DNA of 64,000 nt from Ignavibacteriota bacterium. Lineage in GTDB: Bacteria; Bacteroidota; Ignavibacteria; Ignavibacteriales; Melioribacteraceae. Shown piece after piece: positions 44,456 through 54,469 of this stretch (the stretch's first letter is position 1; the number at the start of each line of letters is the position of its first letter). Position numbers and translations under genes: made by a program. The stretch is from contig JADJWT010000001.1 of assembly GCA_016716225.1 (NCBI GenBank), positions 2,118,501 through 2,182,500 of the forward strand, given 5' to 3'. The notes below the pieces were generated by a model that was not told where the DNA came from, made no database searches, and saw only the letters and a program-made list of their open reading frames with translations.

Positions 44456-46460
44456 TAATATTCAGAAAAATATTGAAGAACTAAGAGATAAAATAAGAGA
44501 ATATGATTATTATTATTACGTTTTAGCTGAAAGCAAAATTTCAGATTTCGAATATGATAAACTTTACAAAGAACTTCAAAAATTAGAAAATGAAAACCCA
44601 CAGCTAATTACTCCAGAATCACCAACTCAAAGAGTCGGTTCCGATTTAACAAAAGAATTTTTACCGGTTATACATAAATCTCCAATGCTAAGCATAGAGA
44701 ATTCATACAATGAACAAGATCTTCTTGATTTTGATAAGAGAATTAAAAATTTTTTTAAAACTGAAATTGATATTGAATATGTTGCCGAATTAAAAATTGA
44801 TGGCGTTTCAATCAGCATAACTTATGAAAATGGAATTTTAAAAAATGCCGCAACAAGAGGAGATGGAATTACCGGCGAAGATGTTACAACAAATGTTAAA
44901 ACTATTAAATCGGTTCCTTTAAAATTGACTTATGCAGAAAATATTCCTCAAAAATTTGAAGTACGCGGGGAAGTATTTATGGAAATTGCGGAATTCGAAA
45001 AATTAAACAAACAAAGAGAATTAGAAAATTTAAAATTATTTGCAAATCCAAGAAATTCAGCAGCTGGAACATTAAAATTGCAAGATCCCAAAATTGTTGC
45101 CTCCCGACCATTAAATATTTTTACGTACTATTTTTATTCTGAAGAACAAGATCTATCTACTCATGAGAATAATCTTAAATTATTAAAGCAATTTGGATTT
45201 AAAGTAAACGAGAATTATAAACTTTGTAAAAATATAAATGAAGTAATTAAGTATTGTGAAGTTTGGGAAAGGAAAAGAGAAAATTTACCATATGAAACTG
45301 ATGGAATTGTTATAAAAGTTAATAATTTATTTGACCAAAAATTATTAGGAAATACAGATAAATATCCAAGATGGATAAGAGCATTTAAATTTCCTCCAAA
45401 AAAAATATCTACAAAATTATTAGCAATAACTTGGCAAGTTGGAAGAACGGGTGCCATAACTCCGGTTGCAGAACTTGAGCCGGTATTTTTAGCCGGTTCA
45501 ACAATTAGTAGAGCAACTTTGCATAACAAAGACGAAATTGAAAGAAAAGATTTAAGAATTTGTGATACTGTAGTTATTGAAAAAGGCGGAGATGTAATTC
45601 CGAAAATTTCTGAAGTTGTGTTTGAAAAAAGGGAACCAAATTCTGCTAAAACTGTAATCCCCAAAGTGTGTCCGGTTTGCGGAGAAAATTTATACTTTCC
45701 GGAAGAGGAAGTTGCAATTTATTGTATTAATAATTTATGTCCAGCGCAAATTAAAGGAAGCATTGAACATTTTGCATCACGCGGAGCAATGGATATTGAA
45801 GGATTAGGCGAATCAATAATTTATCTTTTTGTTGATATGAAATTGCTGAATTCATACGTTGATATTTATAAACTTCCCGAAAGAAAAGATGAATTAATTT
45901 CAATTGAAAGATTTGGCGAAAAAAGTGTTTTAAATTTGTTTAACGCAATTGAAAAAAGTAAATCAAAACCATTTGAAAAAGTTTTATTTGCAATTGGGAT
46001 AAGATTTGTAGGAGCCGGCGCTGCTAAAAAGTTAGCAAATCATTTTGGAAATATTGATAATTTGATAAATGCCTCAGCAGAACAGATTGAAGATGTTCCG
46101 GAAATTGGACCTAAAATATCTGCAAGTGTAAAAAAATTTTTCAGCAATCCGCAAAATTTAGAAATAATAAATTCTCTTAAATCATTTGGATTGAATTTTG
46201 AGTCTGAAAAAAAAATACTGCAAAATATTATTTTTGAAAACTTAACTTTTGTACTTACTGGAACTTTATCAAAATTGACTAGAGATGAAGCAAAAAAAAT
46301 AATTGAACTAAATGGCGGCAAAGTTTCATCATCAATAAGTAGTAAAACTGATTTTGTTCTTGCAGGTGAAAATGCAGGATCTAAATTAGATAAAGCTCAA
46401 AAATTAAATGTAAAAATTATAGACGAGGAAAAATTTAACCAAATGTTAGAGAAAAAATAA
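44448..46460 (+). CDS. ligA: NAD-dependent DNA ligase LigA
   Basis: LigA seals nicks in replication and repair. The 670-residue protein has the Ia domain, the adenylation domain with the active lysine K116 in AELKIDG, the OB fold, the zinc finger (CPVCGENL and later YCINNLCPAQ), the HhH domain with the VGAGAAKKLANHF helices, and a C-terminal BRCT domain (LNGGKVSSSISSKTDFVLAG). All domains are complete and standard in length. Confidence 0.97.
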   Translation: MSNNIQKNIEELRDKIREYDYYYYVLAESKISDFEYDKLYKELQKLENENPQLITPESPTQRVGSDLTKEFLPVIHKSPMLSIENSYNEQDLLDFDKRIKNFFKTEIDIEYVAELKIDGVSISITYENGILKNAATRGDGITGEDVTTNVKTIKSVPLKLTYAENIPQKFEVRGEVFMEIAEFEKLNKQRELENLKLFANPRNSAAGTLKLQDPKIVASRPLNIFTYYFYSEEQDLSTHENNLKLLKQFGFKVNENYKLCKNINEVIKYCEVWERKRENLPYETDGIVIKVNNLFDQKLLGNTDKYPRWIRAFKFPPKKISTKLLAITWQVGRTGAITPVAELEPVFLAGSTISRATLHNKDEIERKDLRICDTVVIEKGGDVIPKISEVVFEKREPNSAKTVIPKVCPVCGENLYFPEEEVAIYCINNLCPAQIKGSIEHFASRGAMDIEGLGESIIYLFVDMKLLNSYVDIYKLPERKDELISIERFGEKSVLNLFNAIEKSKSKPFEKVLFAIGIRFVGAGAAKKLANHFGNIDNLINASAEQIEDVPEIGPKISASVKKFFSNPQNLEIINSLKSFGLNFESEKKILQNIIFENLTFVLTGTLSKLTRDEAKKIIELNGGKVSSSISSKTDFVLAGENAGSKLDKAQKLNVKIIDEEKFNQMLEKK

Positions 46461-46991
46461 TTGTTTGAGGAAATTAAAAATAGAATTGGTTATTACGTTT
46501 TCAAAAAGAAAATGTTAAAGAATTTTGATAACAAATTTTCATTTAATAATTTCATAGAAGAATCTCTAGATTATATTTTGATTTTACCTTTAAATGATAA
46601 TGATTTTAATAATAGTTTGGATGTTGCAAAATATTTTCAGATACATAAAAAAAATGTAACTTTATATTTGCCCGAGCATAGAAAAAATTTAGTTAGATTG
46701 CCAAATAATTTTAATGCAATTACATATAGTTTTGATAATTTGACCAAACTGGGTTTGCCGAATAAACAATTGAAAGAAAAAATTGACAACCAGAAATTTG
46801 ATGTTCTTGTTGATTTGGAAAGAGAAGAAAATCTTTTTTTAGTTTCTTCGGTAACTTTAATAAACGCAAAATTTAAAGTCGGGTTTAAAAAATATAACGT
46901 AGAAAATCTATATAATTTTCAGCTTGTAAATACGGAAATAAATTCTGAAATATCATACAGAAATTTGTTAAATTCATTAAAGATGTTTTGA
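46461..46991 (+). CDS. Hypothetical protein, DUF6913-like
   Basis: A 176-residue protein starting with TTG directly after the ligA stop. The segments SLDYILILPLN, LYLPEHRKN, DVLVDLEREENLF and NAKFKVGFKKYN alternate strand and helix, like one half of a GT9-type Rossmann domain, but no sugar-nucleotide motif is present. It resembles small proteins (DUF6913) encoded near ligA or dapA in Bacteroidota as I recall them. Function unknown. Confidence 0.5.
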   Translation: MFEEIKNRIGYYVFKKKMLKNFDNKFSFNNFIEESLDYILILPLNDNDFNNSLDVAKYFQIHKKNVTLYLPEHRKNLVRLPNNFNAITYSFDNLTKLGLPNKQLKEKIDNQKFDVLVDLEREENLFLVSSVTLINAKFKVGFKKYNVENLYNFQLVNTEINSEISYRNLLNSLKMF

Positions 46992-47028
46992 TTTTAAATT
47001 TACTCAAAATGAAAAATAATGTATTAAT

Positions 47029-47388
47029 ATGAACGAAAACGTAAACTTTGAATTCAAAAAAAATGGCGATGTTGCAATTTTCAAATTACATGAAAAAACA
47101 TTTGATGCTTCAATTGCCGGCTTAGTAAAAGGCGAATTAACTATTTTATTATCAAATGAAGATATTCAAAAATTAGTTTTTGATTTATCTGAAATTGAAT
47201 ATTGCGATAGTTCCGGTTTAAGCGCGATTTTATTATCGTTTAGAATACTACAAACAAATGACGGACATATAAGATTAGCGGCTCCTCAAAAAAGTGTAAG
47301 AACTTTGATTGAAATTTCGCAATTAAATAGAGTTTTACCAATAAAAGAAACTGTTGAAGAAGCCGTTAATGAGTTAAAAGCAATTTAG
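47029..47388 (+). CDS. STAS-domain anti-sigma factor antagonist-like protein
   Basis: A 119-residue single-domain protein of the SpoIIAA/STAS family: FDLSEIEYCDSSGLSAIL contains the phosphorylatable serine S61, and the domain ends in a conserved helix after GHIRLAAP. Family members are switched off by serine kinases and release anti-sigma factors, or act in multi-protein stress complexes. No kinase or matching sigma factor is adjacent, so the partner is unknown. Confidence 0.85.
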   Translation: MNENVNFEFKKNGDVAIFKLHEKTFDASIAGLVKGELTILLSNEDIQKLVFDLSEIEYCDSSGLSAILLSFRILQTNDGHIRLAAPQKSVRTLIEISQLNRVLPIKETVEEAVNELKAI

Positions 47389-47396
47389 GTCTAATT

Positions 47397-48830
47397 GTGG
47401 ATAAAACTTTTGACTATGTTATAATTGTTCTTTTTCTAATTGGAGTAGCATTATTTGGAATCTTTAAAGGTGGAAAACAAAAATCAATTGAAGATTATTT
47501 TCTGGGCTCTAAAAATATTCCTTGGTGGGCAGTTTGTTTTTCAATTGTTGCCGCAGAAACTAGCACATTAACATTTATTTCAATTCCCGGTTTAGCTTAT
47601 TTAACAAATCTAAATTTTCTTCAGGTAACTTTTGGATATTTATTGGGAAGAATTATTATCGCAAAATATTTTCTTCCATCATATTTCAAAGGAGAATTAA
47701 ATACTGCTTATGCGTTTCTTGAAAACAGATTTGGATACAAAACCAGATCATTTTCATCAATAATATTTTTGTTTACAAGAACTGCTGCTGATGGTGTACG
47801 ACTTTACGCAACCGCAATTCCTCTAAAATTAATGTTGGGAATTGATTATACAACAGCAATAATTATTATTGCAATTATTACTCTGCTTTATACAATAACC
47901 GGCGGAGTTAAAGGAATTATTTGGGTTGATGTTCTGTTAATGTTTATTTACTTAGGCGGAGCTTTACTTGCAGGATATTTTTTATTATTTAAATTTTTAC
48001 CGGATGGATTTACAACATTAATTTCATCGGCAGTAACTGAAAATAAATTAAATGTTATTAATCTGAATTTTGGTAATTCAATTTCAGAATTTTTTGGGCA
48101 ACCATATACTTTGCTAAGTGGAATTATCGGAGGAGCATTTTTATCAATGGCTTCACATGGAACAGATCAATTAATTGTACAAAGATTATTAAGCACAAAA
48201 AATTTAAAACAAGCTCAAAAAGCTATTATTGGAAGTGGAATTATTGTAATTATACAATTTGTAATTTTTCTTTTAGTTGGAATTGCATTATTTGCATTTT
48301 ACGGAAAATTAGATTTACGATCTGATGAAATTTTTCCCAAATTTATAATTGAAAATATTCCTTCACCTTTTTCCGGAATTATTATTGCTGGTTTATTTGC
48401 TGCGGCAATGTCAACTTTAGCCGGTTCAATTAGCGCACTTTCCTCTTCAACTATGATGGATCTTTATCAACCTTTTTTTAAAAATAGAAATAAAAATATT
48501 GATTTAACGGTTTCAAGAATTTTCACAATAATTTGGACAATAATGTTAATTTTTGCTGCATTATTTTTTATGAATTCTTCTCAAACTGTTGTGGAATTGG
48601 CGTTAAGTATTGCCTCATTTACATACGGTGGTTTATTGGGAACATTCATGCTCGGATTATTTGTTAAGAATGCCAATCAAGAAGATGCGTTGGCGGCATT
48701 TACCGGCGGCATTTTTATTATGATTACGGTAATTTCATTAAAGTTAGCTGCTTGGACTTGGTTTACACTTATTGGAGTTACTGCTACCATACTACTTGGA
48801 ACTTTTTTATCTTACTTGAGTAAAAAATAA
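47397..48830 (+). CDS. Sodium:solute symporter (SSS family)
   Basis: A 477-residue inner-membrane protein with about 13 transmembrane helices. The opening DYFLGSKNIPWWAVCFSIV, AAETSTLTFISIPGLAY and ADGVRLYATAIP match the SSS family, which includes sugar, amino-acid and inositol carriers. The sodium-site pattern in helix 8 (FAAAMSTLAGSISALSSS) is intact. The substrate cannot be predicted. GTG start nine bases after the STAS gene. Confidence 0.88.
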   Translation: MDKTFDYVIIVLFLIGVALFGIFKGGKQKSIEDYFLGSKNIPWWAVCFSIVAAETSTLTFISIPGLAYLTNLNFLQVTFGYLLGRIIIAKYFLPSYFKGELNTAYAFLENRFGYKTRSFSSIIFLFTRTAADGVRLYATAIPLKLMLGIDYTTAIIIIAIITLLYTITGGVKGIIWVDVLLMFIYLGGALLAGYFLLFKFLPDGFTTLISSAVTENKLNVINLNFGNSISEFFGQPYTLLSGIIGGAFLSMASHGTDQLIVQRLLSTKNLKQAQKAIIGSGIIVIIQFVIFLLVGIALFAFYGKLDLRSDEIFPKFIIENIPSPFSGIIIAGLFAAAMSTLAGSISALSSSTMMDLYQPFFKNRNKNIDLTVSRIFTIIWTIMLIFAALFFMNSSQTVVELALSIASFTYGGLLGTFMLGLFVKNANQEDALAAFTGGIFIMITVISLKLAAWTWFTLIGVTATILLGTFLSYLSKK

Positions 48831-48854
48831 ATTTTTCCTACATCAGAATATTTT

Positions 48855-49709
48855 ATGGTTGATCCAAACAGATTAAAAAAAATAGAATTAGTAGTTTTTG
48901 ATCTAGACGGTACTTTGCTAAATGAATATGCAGAGATTGGCTCTAAATCTATTGAATTAGTAACCGAATTAAAAAAACTTGGTGTTAGGTTTACTTTTGC
49001 AACCGGCAGACTTCATAATTCAATGATTGAATATGCAAAGATTTTAAATATTGCTACACCGTTAATATCTCTGGATGGCGCAATAATAAAAAGTTATCCG
49101 GCAAATGAAATAATTTTTGAATCATACATAAAACCAAAATATGTAAAAAAAGCTATTAATATGGCTGATGAATTATTGCTTAAAGTTGCATTAAGTCATG
49201 ATGAAGCAATTTACTATACAGAGCAAAATTCACTAATTCCGAGATTGATGGATAAATACGAAGCAAAGTTTGAAGAAATTGAATCGTATGATAATTTAAT
49301 GGATAGAACTTTAGAAATTGTAATTACTGGTGATTATAAAAATTCAATAAAGTTAATTGAGAATAAAATGAAGTTTCCAAGTGCGTTTGGATTGAAAACA
49401 TCATTTTACAAATCTCAAGATCAAGACGGGGTTTACTTTTTAGAAATTAGAAATAAAAATTGTTCTAAAGGTGATGGATTATTGAAATTACTCAAACATC
49501 TTAAAATTAATATTCATAATACAGTTGTAATGGGTGATTGGTACAATGATAAATCGTTATTTAGTACAAAAGCTTTAAAAATTGCTGTTGCAAATGCTGT
49601 AGATGAAATTAAAAAATTGGCAGATCACGTAACATCAAAAACCAATGAAGAAGACGGAACCGCAGAATTTTTAGAAATGATACTAAGAGCTAAAAAATGG
49701 CAGCAATAA
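48855..49709 (+). CDS. Cof-type HAD-superfamily phosphatase
   Basis: A 284-residue HAD hydrolase of the Cof/IIB group. Motif I is DLDGTLL with D16 and D18 catalytic; motif II is TFATGR; motif III lysine and motif IV VVMGDWYNDKSLF (usually GDNxND; here W and Y replace two residues) with the acidic pair near the end. The family acts on sugar phosphates and flavin or pyridoxal phosphates. It overlaps the next gene by 13 bases. Confidence 0.85.
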   Translation: MVDPNRLKKIELVVFDLDGTLLNEYAEIGSKSIELVTELKKLGVRFTFATGRLHNSMIEYAKILNIATPLISLDGAIIKSYPANEIIFESYIKPKYVKKAINMADELLLKVALSHDEAIYYTEQNSLIPRLMDKYEAKFEEIESYDNLMDRTLEIVITGDYKNSIKLIENKMKFPSAFGLKTSFYKSQDQDGVYFLEIRNKNCSKGDGLLKLLKHLKINIHNTVVMGDWYNDKSLFSTKALKIAVANAVDEIKKLADHVTSKTNEEDGTAEFLEMILRAKKWQQ

Positions 49710-51913
49710 TTAGCAAAGATTCGATAAATATCGCAAAGAAAAATAAACAATTAAGAGTTTTAATAATCTTAATCGGAGCAGTTCTAATCGCTTCTATGTT
49801 TCCAAGAGGAGAGGCATTAGAATTTGATGTTCCTGTTGGTGCAATATGGATTCAAGATGATTTAATTGCAACAATGCCGTTTGAAATATTAAAAGAGCCG
49901 GAAACTTATCGAATCGAAAAATTAAATGCTTCCGAAAGTGTTTTACCGGTTTTTGAGATTAAAAGAAATATTCAAAAAACTGTTTCAGACTCAATTAAGA
50001 ATTTCAATGTAAAACTTTTAGCAAATATAGATAAACAAATTGATCAAAATGAAATTACAAATAGTTTTGGATTTCTGAGTTCAGAAAGTTTTGCAAAAAT
50101 TAAAGAAATTAGAAAATTTGAAAACTCACTTTCTGTTAATTATCCAATTACAACCTCAAAATTATTTTCAAATATTTTAAAAATTAGTGAAGAAATTTAT
50201 AAGAATGATTTCTTCAATTTAAATTACGATGAAATTGAAAAGGATACAATAGCATTAAGAGTTGGAAAATTTGAAAACTTAATTTCTAAAAAAAGAATTT
50301 TAGATAAATCGGCATATGAAAAAATACTGAACAATTTGATAAGTTCAACCAAACCGGATGATCCGGAAATTATGTCCATATATATTGAATATGCGCAACA
50401 TTTTTTTAAACCTTCGGTAAATTTTAATAAAGAACTTACTGATATAGAAATTAAACTTGCACAAGATAGAGTTTCAAGGAATATAGGAATTGTTGAAGAA
50501 GATGAAAGAATAGTTGCAAAACATAATAGAATAACCCCTGATATAAAGCTTAAAATTGATTCATATAGAATTGCGCGAGGTGAAGAAAGAGGATTTTGGT
50601 CAAAAATGCTTCAAGGATTGGGCAAAGTTCTTCATATTCTTGTGATAATAGCTTTATTTAGTGTTTACATATTTTTATTCCGCCCCAAAATTTTTAATGA
50701 TAATTCAAAAATATTTTTAATAAGTGTAATAATTGTTTTAATAAGTTTTATTGCATTTCTAATAAATCAGATAAATGTAAATGCCCCAATTGAATTATTG
50801 ATTTTAGTTCCGGTAGTTTCAATGCTGATAACAATTTTCTTTGATTCTCGAATAGGATTTTATTCAACAATAGTAATGTCATTAATTGTCGGCGGCTTAC
50901 GTGGAAATGATTATTCCTTAGTTGTTATGAATATTGTTGCCGGAGGTTTAGCAGCTTATACAGTTAGAGATATAAAAAATAGAAATCAAATATTCCGATC
51001 TTTCTTATTTATTTTATTGGGTTATATGACAAGCATTCTTGCTTTCGGCTTGGAAAGATTTGCTCCATGGGAAGAAATTGCTGTGCAGATTGGATTTGCT
51101 GCATCTAATGCTTTATTTAGTCCGGTGCTAACTTATGGCTTAATTATTTTCTTTGAAAAAATATTTAAAATTACAACTGACATAACATTACTTGAACTTA
51201 CTGATTTTAATAATCCACTTTTAAAAGAATTAGCTAGAAATGCACAAGGTACTTTTAACCATTCCCTAACAATGGGGAATATGGTAGAAAGCGCTGCAGC
51301 GGAAATTGGCGCAAACCCTTTACTAGTAAGGGTTGGTGCATTATATCATGATATAGGAAAATCTCAAAATCCGAGTGCATTTGTAGAAAATCAAATTGAT
51401 AATTATAATATACATGATCAGCTTACAACTGAACAAAGTGCTGAAATGATTATTGAGCATGTTGCGCAAGGTGTAATTATGGCTCAAGAAGAAAAATTAC
51501 CACAGGAAATAATTGAATTTATTTTAACACATCATGGCACTTTACTAGTTTCGTACTTTTATGAAAAGGCTATCGAAGAAAAGGGAATTGAAAATATTGA
51601 TATTAATAAGTTTAGATATCCTGGACCAAAACCAATAAAAAAAGAAACTGCACTTTTAATGTTAGCTGATGCTTGTGAATCAGCAGTTAGAGCTATGACA
51701 GAACCAACTCCAGAAAAGATTGAAAATATTATTTCGAATATTTTTAGCAGCAGATTGAAAGAAGAACAACTCGAAGATTCACCGCTTACATTTTCTGATT
51801 TGACGAAAATTAGAAAATCATTTTATTCAACTTTAGTTGCTTTGCATCATAAGAGAATTCGTTATCCAAAACAAGATGAAATGGAAAACGAAGTTAAAGA
51901 TAATTCAAATTAG
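49697..51913 (+). CDS. HD-domain membrane phosphodiesterase, PgpH-like (7TMR-HDED)
   Basis: A 738-residue membrane protein. It has an N-terminal helix, an extracytoplasmic region to about 300, seven transmembrane helices (about 310-500) and a C-terminal HD domain with NHSLTMGNMVE near 522 and HDIGK near 551, then HHGT. This is the 7TM-7TMR_HD plus HDIG layout of PgpH, which breaks down cyclic di-AMP. No diadenylate cyclase is in the window, so the nucleotide is inferred from the family. Metal-binding H and D residues are intact. Confidence 0.85.
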   Translation: MAAIISKDSINIAKKNKQLRVLIILIGAVLIASMFPRGEALEFDVPVGAIWIQDDLIATMPFEILKEPETYRIEKLNASESVLPVFEIKRNIQKTVSDSIKNFNVKLLANIDKQIDQNEITNSFGFLSSESFAKIKEIRKFENSLSVNYPITTSKLFSNILKISEEIYKNDFFNLNYDEIEKDTIALRVGKFENLISKKRILDKSAYEKILNNLISSTKPDDPEIMSIYIEYAQHFFKPSVNFNKELTDIEIKLAQDRVSRNIGIVEEDERIVAKHNRITPDIKLKIDSYRIARGEERGFWSKMLQGLGKVLHILVIIALFSVYIFLFRPKIFNDNSKIFLISVIIVLISFIAFLINQINVNAPIELLILVPVVSMLITIFFDSRIGFYSTIVMSLIVGGLRGNDYSLVVMNIVAGGLAAYTVRDIKNRNQIFRSFLFILLGYMTSILAFGLERFAPWEEIAVQIGFAASNALFSPVLTYGLIIFFEKIFKITTDITLLELTDFNNPLLKELARNAQGTFNHSLTMGNMVESAAAEIGANPLLVRVGALYHDIGKSQNPSAFVENQIDNYNIHDQLTTEQSAEMIIEHVAQGVIMAQEEKLPQEIIEFILTHHGTLLVSYFYEKAIEEKGIENIDINKFRYPGPKPIKKETALLMLADACESAVRAMTEPTPEKIENIISNIFSSRLKEEQLEDSPLTFSDLTKIRKSFYSTLVALHHKRIRYPKQDEMENEVKDNSN

Positions 51914-51915
51914 TA

Positions 51916-52806
51916 ATGCAAGAATTTGTAAAAGAATATTTATCTTTATTGAAAATTGAGAAAAACCTTTCGGAAAATTCTATCTTATCATATAAAAATG
52001 ATTTGAATAAATTGATTGATTTTTTTGATAGAAAGAAAATATTAGATTTAAATGAAGTTAATAGTAAACTTATTGTTGAATATTTTGCTCGGCAGAGAGA
52101 AGATGGTATAACTTCAACTTCAGTGAGTCGATATTCATCATCTGTAAAAGGTTTTTTTTCTTACTTAAAACAACAAGGTTATATTCTTACAAATCCAACT
52201 ACAAATTTAAACTCTACAAAATTATCGAGAAAACTTCCGGCAGTTTTGTCATTCCTCGAAATAGAAAAAATTCTTGATTCTCCGGATTTAAACGAGAGAT
52301 TAGGATTACGTGACAAAGCGATTTTGGAAGTTTTGTATTCTTCCGGCTTGCGGGTTTCTGAAGCAATAAATTTAAAAATATCAGATTTATTTTTGAATGA
52401 TGAGATAATTCGTGTTTTGGGAAAAGGATCAAAACAAAGAATTGTGCCAATTGGATCTAGTGCAATTAATTGGTTGAAAGAATATCTAACAAAAGTTAGA
52501 CCGCTGCTCCAAAAAAATATGAAAAGTGAAAATATAGTTTTCTTGAATTCAAAAGGTTCAAAACTTTCAAGAATGGCAATTTGGAAAATTGTAAAAAAGT
52601 ATTGCGATATAGCTGAAATTAAACGAGAAGTTCATCCGCATACTTTTCGTCATTCATTTGCAACGCATTTATTAGAAGGCGGAGCTGACTTACGCGCAGT
52701 TCAAGAAATGTTAGGTCACTCCGATATTTCTACTACACAAATTTATACACATATTGATCGTGAATATGTGAAACAAGTTCACAAAGATTTTCATCCAAGA
52801 GGTTAA
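51916..52806 (+). CDS. xerD: Tyrosine recombinase XerD
   Basis: XerD resolves chromosome dimers at dif together with XerC. The 296-residue protein has the SAM-like N-terminal domain and the catalytic set R146 (SGLRVSEA), H242 and R245 (HPHTFRHSFATHL), H268 (LGHSDIS) and Y277 (TQIYTHI). Length and motifs fit the chromosomal Xer type, not a phage integrase; it is not next to any mobile gene. ftsK at 33030 is its usual activator. XerC is not in the window; some lineages use a single Xer. Confidence 0.93.
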   Translation: MQEFVKEYLSLLKIEKNLSENSILSYKNDLNKLIDFFDRKKILDLNEVNSKLIVEYFARQREDGITSTSVSRYSSSVKGFFSYLKQQGYILTNPTTNLNSTKLSRKLPAVLSFLEIEKILDSPDLNERLGLRDKAILEVLYSSGLRVSEAINLKISDLFLNDEIIRVLGKGSKQRIVPIGSSAINWLKEYLTKVRPLLQKNMKSENIVFLNSKGSKLSRMAIWKIVKKYCDIAEIKREVHPHTFRHSFATHLLEGGADLRAVQEMLGHSDISTTQIYTHIDREYVKQVHKDFHPRG

Positions 52807-52808
52807 AT

Positions 52809-53447
52809 TTGCCCGAAATTGAAATAAGTGAAAAATTAATTTTAATGTTTTATTTTCTTCCAATTTTCTTAATTTCATTAAGTATACATGAATTTGCACA
52901 TGCATTTTCTGCAAACAGATTTGGTGATGATACTGCAAAATTGCAAGGGAGATTAACATTAAATCCGTTAAAACATATTGATCTTATTGGAAGTATAGTT
53001 ATGCCTATATTAGCATTTACGTCCGGATTTATGTTAATCGGCTGGGCAAAACCGGTTCCAGTAAATCGAAGCAAATTAAGAAATCAATTTCGTGATGATG
53101 CAATTGTTTCATTTGCGGGACCATTATCAAATTTGGTTTTAGCAATTTTAGTTTATTTAGTTTTTAATTTATTCTCTTTTATGCAAATTGAATTAAGCAA
53201 TATTTTTTACAATATAATTAGGTTAACTATAATTTTTAATATTTTTTTATTTTGTTTTAACTTACTTCCAATTCCACCACTTGATGGCTCACATATTTTA
53301 TTTGATATTTTTCCAAATCAATACACTGCTAAATTGTTAAACTTAGGAATTTATGGAACTGTAATTTTGTTTGTATTTATTTACAGTCCACTTTGGAATG
53401 TATTTATGGAATTTGTTAGTTGGCTGAATGGATTTTTTATTTTATGA
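52809..53447 (+). CDS. Site-2 protease family membrane metalloprotease (M50)
   Basis: A 212-residue protein with about five transmembrane helices. The zinc motif HEFAH gives H27, E28 and H31, and PPLDGSH near residue 156 supplies the third ligand, so it is catalytically complete. It lacks PDZ and CBS domains, so it is the minimal FtsH-independent form common in bacteria. The TTG start directly follows xerD; an ATG at 52845 is possible but would cut into the first helix. Substrate unknown. Confidence 0.88.
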   Translation: MPEIEISEKLILMFYFLPIFLISLSIHEFAHAFSANRFGDDTAKLQGRLTLNPLKHIDLIGSIVMPILAFTSGFMLIGWAKPVPVNRSKLRNQFRDDAIVSFAGPLSNLVLAILVYLVFNLFSFMQIELSNIFYNIIRLTIIFNIFLFCFNLLPIPPLDGSHILFDIFPNQYTAKLLNLGIYGTVILFVFIYSPLWNVFMEFVSWLNGFFIL

Positions 53448-53521
53448 GAATTGTGTTTTGAGTTACAAGAACTTGTTATTATTTTTCAAAATGAAAACAT
53501 GAAATGTGATAAAAAATAATT

Positions 53522-54469
53522 ATGAAAATTAGCGGATTTTCTTTTGTAAGAAATGGAATTTCACTTTACTATCCGATAGTTGAGTCAATAAAATCAATAC
53601 TTCCTATAGTTGATGAATTTTTTATTGCAGTTGGAAAAAGCAGTGAAGGTGACGATACTCGCGAAAGAATTGAGAAAATTGGCGATCCAAAAGTTAAAAT
53701 TATTGATACGGTTTGGGATGAAAAATATTTTAAAAAAGGAATTATAAATTCAATACAAACTGATATTGCTATGCAAAAATGTTCCGGTGATTGGCTTTTT
53801 TATTTGCAAGCAGATGAAGTTATTCATGAAAAATATTTAAATGTAATTCAAAAAAGATGTGAAGAATTATTGGATGTTGAAGAAGTAGAAGGATTACTTT
53901 TTGGGTATAAACATTTTTGGGGTGATTACAAACATTATCATAATGGTCACGGCTGGTATCCAAATGAAATTAGAATTGTTAGAAATTTACCGGAAATACA
54001 TTCTTGGCAAAGTGCACAATCATTTAGAAAATTTGAATTTTATGATAATCCGCGACAAGAAAGCGGACATTCTAAATTAAATGTTGCTAAAGTTGATGCC
54101 GAAGTTTATCACTATGGATGGGTTCGCCCACCGCATTTGATGCAAAATAAAAAACGTGCATTGGATTCTGTCCATTGGGGATTGAACCGTGCAATAGATT
54201 ATTATGAAAAAGCTCCAAAAGAATTTGATTATGGTCCGTTAAATTTACTTGCTGATTTTACTGAAACTCATCCAGAAGTTATGAAAGACATAATTAGCAA
54301 TTTTAATTGGGAAAATAAATTGCAGTATTCCGGAAAGCCAAATAAATATAGAGAACCACATAAGCATGAAACTTTAAAGTATCGATTTATTTCATTTGTT
54401 GAAAAATATTTACTTGGCGGCAAAAATATTGGCGGATTTAAAAATTATAATTTATTAAAAAATGTTTAA
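53522..54469 (+). CDS. Glycosyltransferase family 2-like protein
   Basis: A 315-residue protein beginning with ISGFSFVRNGISLYYP and containing QADEVIHEKY, a variant of the GT2 DXD site, plus WYPNEIRIVRNLPEIHSW and AEVYHYGWVRPPHLMQ. The pattern is that of a large family of GT2-like proteins with a glycosyl-transfer role in surface polysaccharide clusters. The sugar and acceptor are unknown. The next gene overlaps its last base. Confidence 0.75.
   Translation: MKISGFSFVRNGISLYYPIVESIKSILPIVDEFFIAVGKSSEGDDTRERIEKIGDPKVKIIDTVWDEKYFKKGIINSIQTDIAMQKCSGDWLFYLQADEVIHEKYLNVIQKRCEELLDVEEVEGLLFGYKHFWGDYKHYHNGHGWYPNEIRIVRNLPEIHSWQSAQSFRKFEFYDNPRQESGHSKLNVAKVDAEVYHYGWVRPPHLMQNKKRALDSVHWGLNRAIDYYEKAPKEFDYGPLNLLADFTETHPEVMKDIISNFNWENKLQYSGKPNKYREPHKHETLKYRFISFVEKYLLGGKNIGGFKNYNLLKNV

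Noticed and set aside
45215..45664. A 149-codon minus-strand frame inside ligA
   Set aside because: It is the complement of conserved LigA codons and has no ribosome site or independent motif.
51916..52806. XerD considered as a phage or island integrase
   Set aside because: It sits among housekeeping genes, has the length and motifs of the chromosomal Xer type and is 40 kb from the accessory block.
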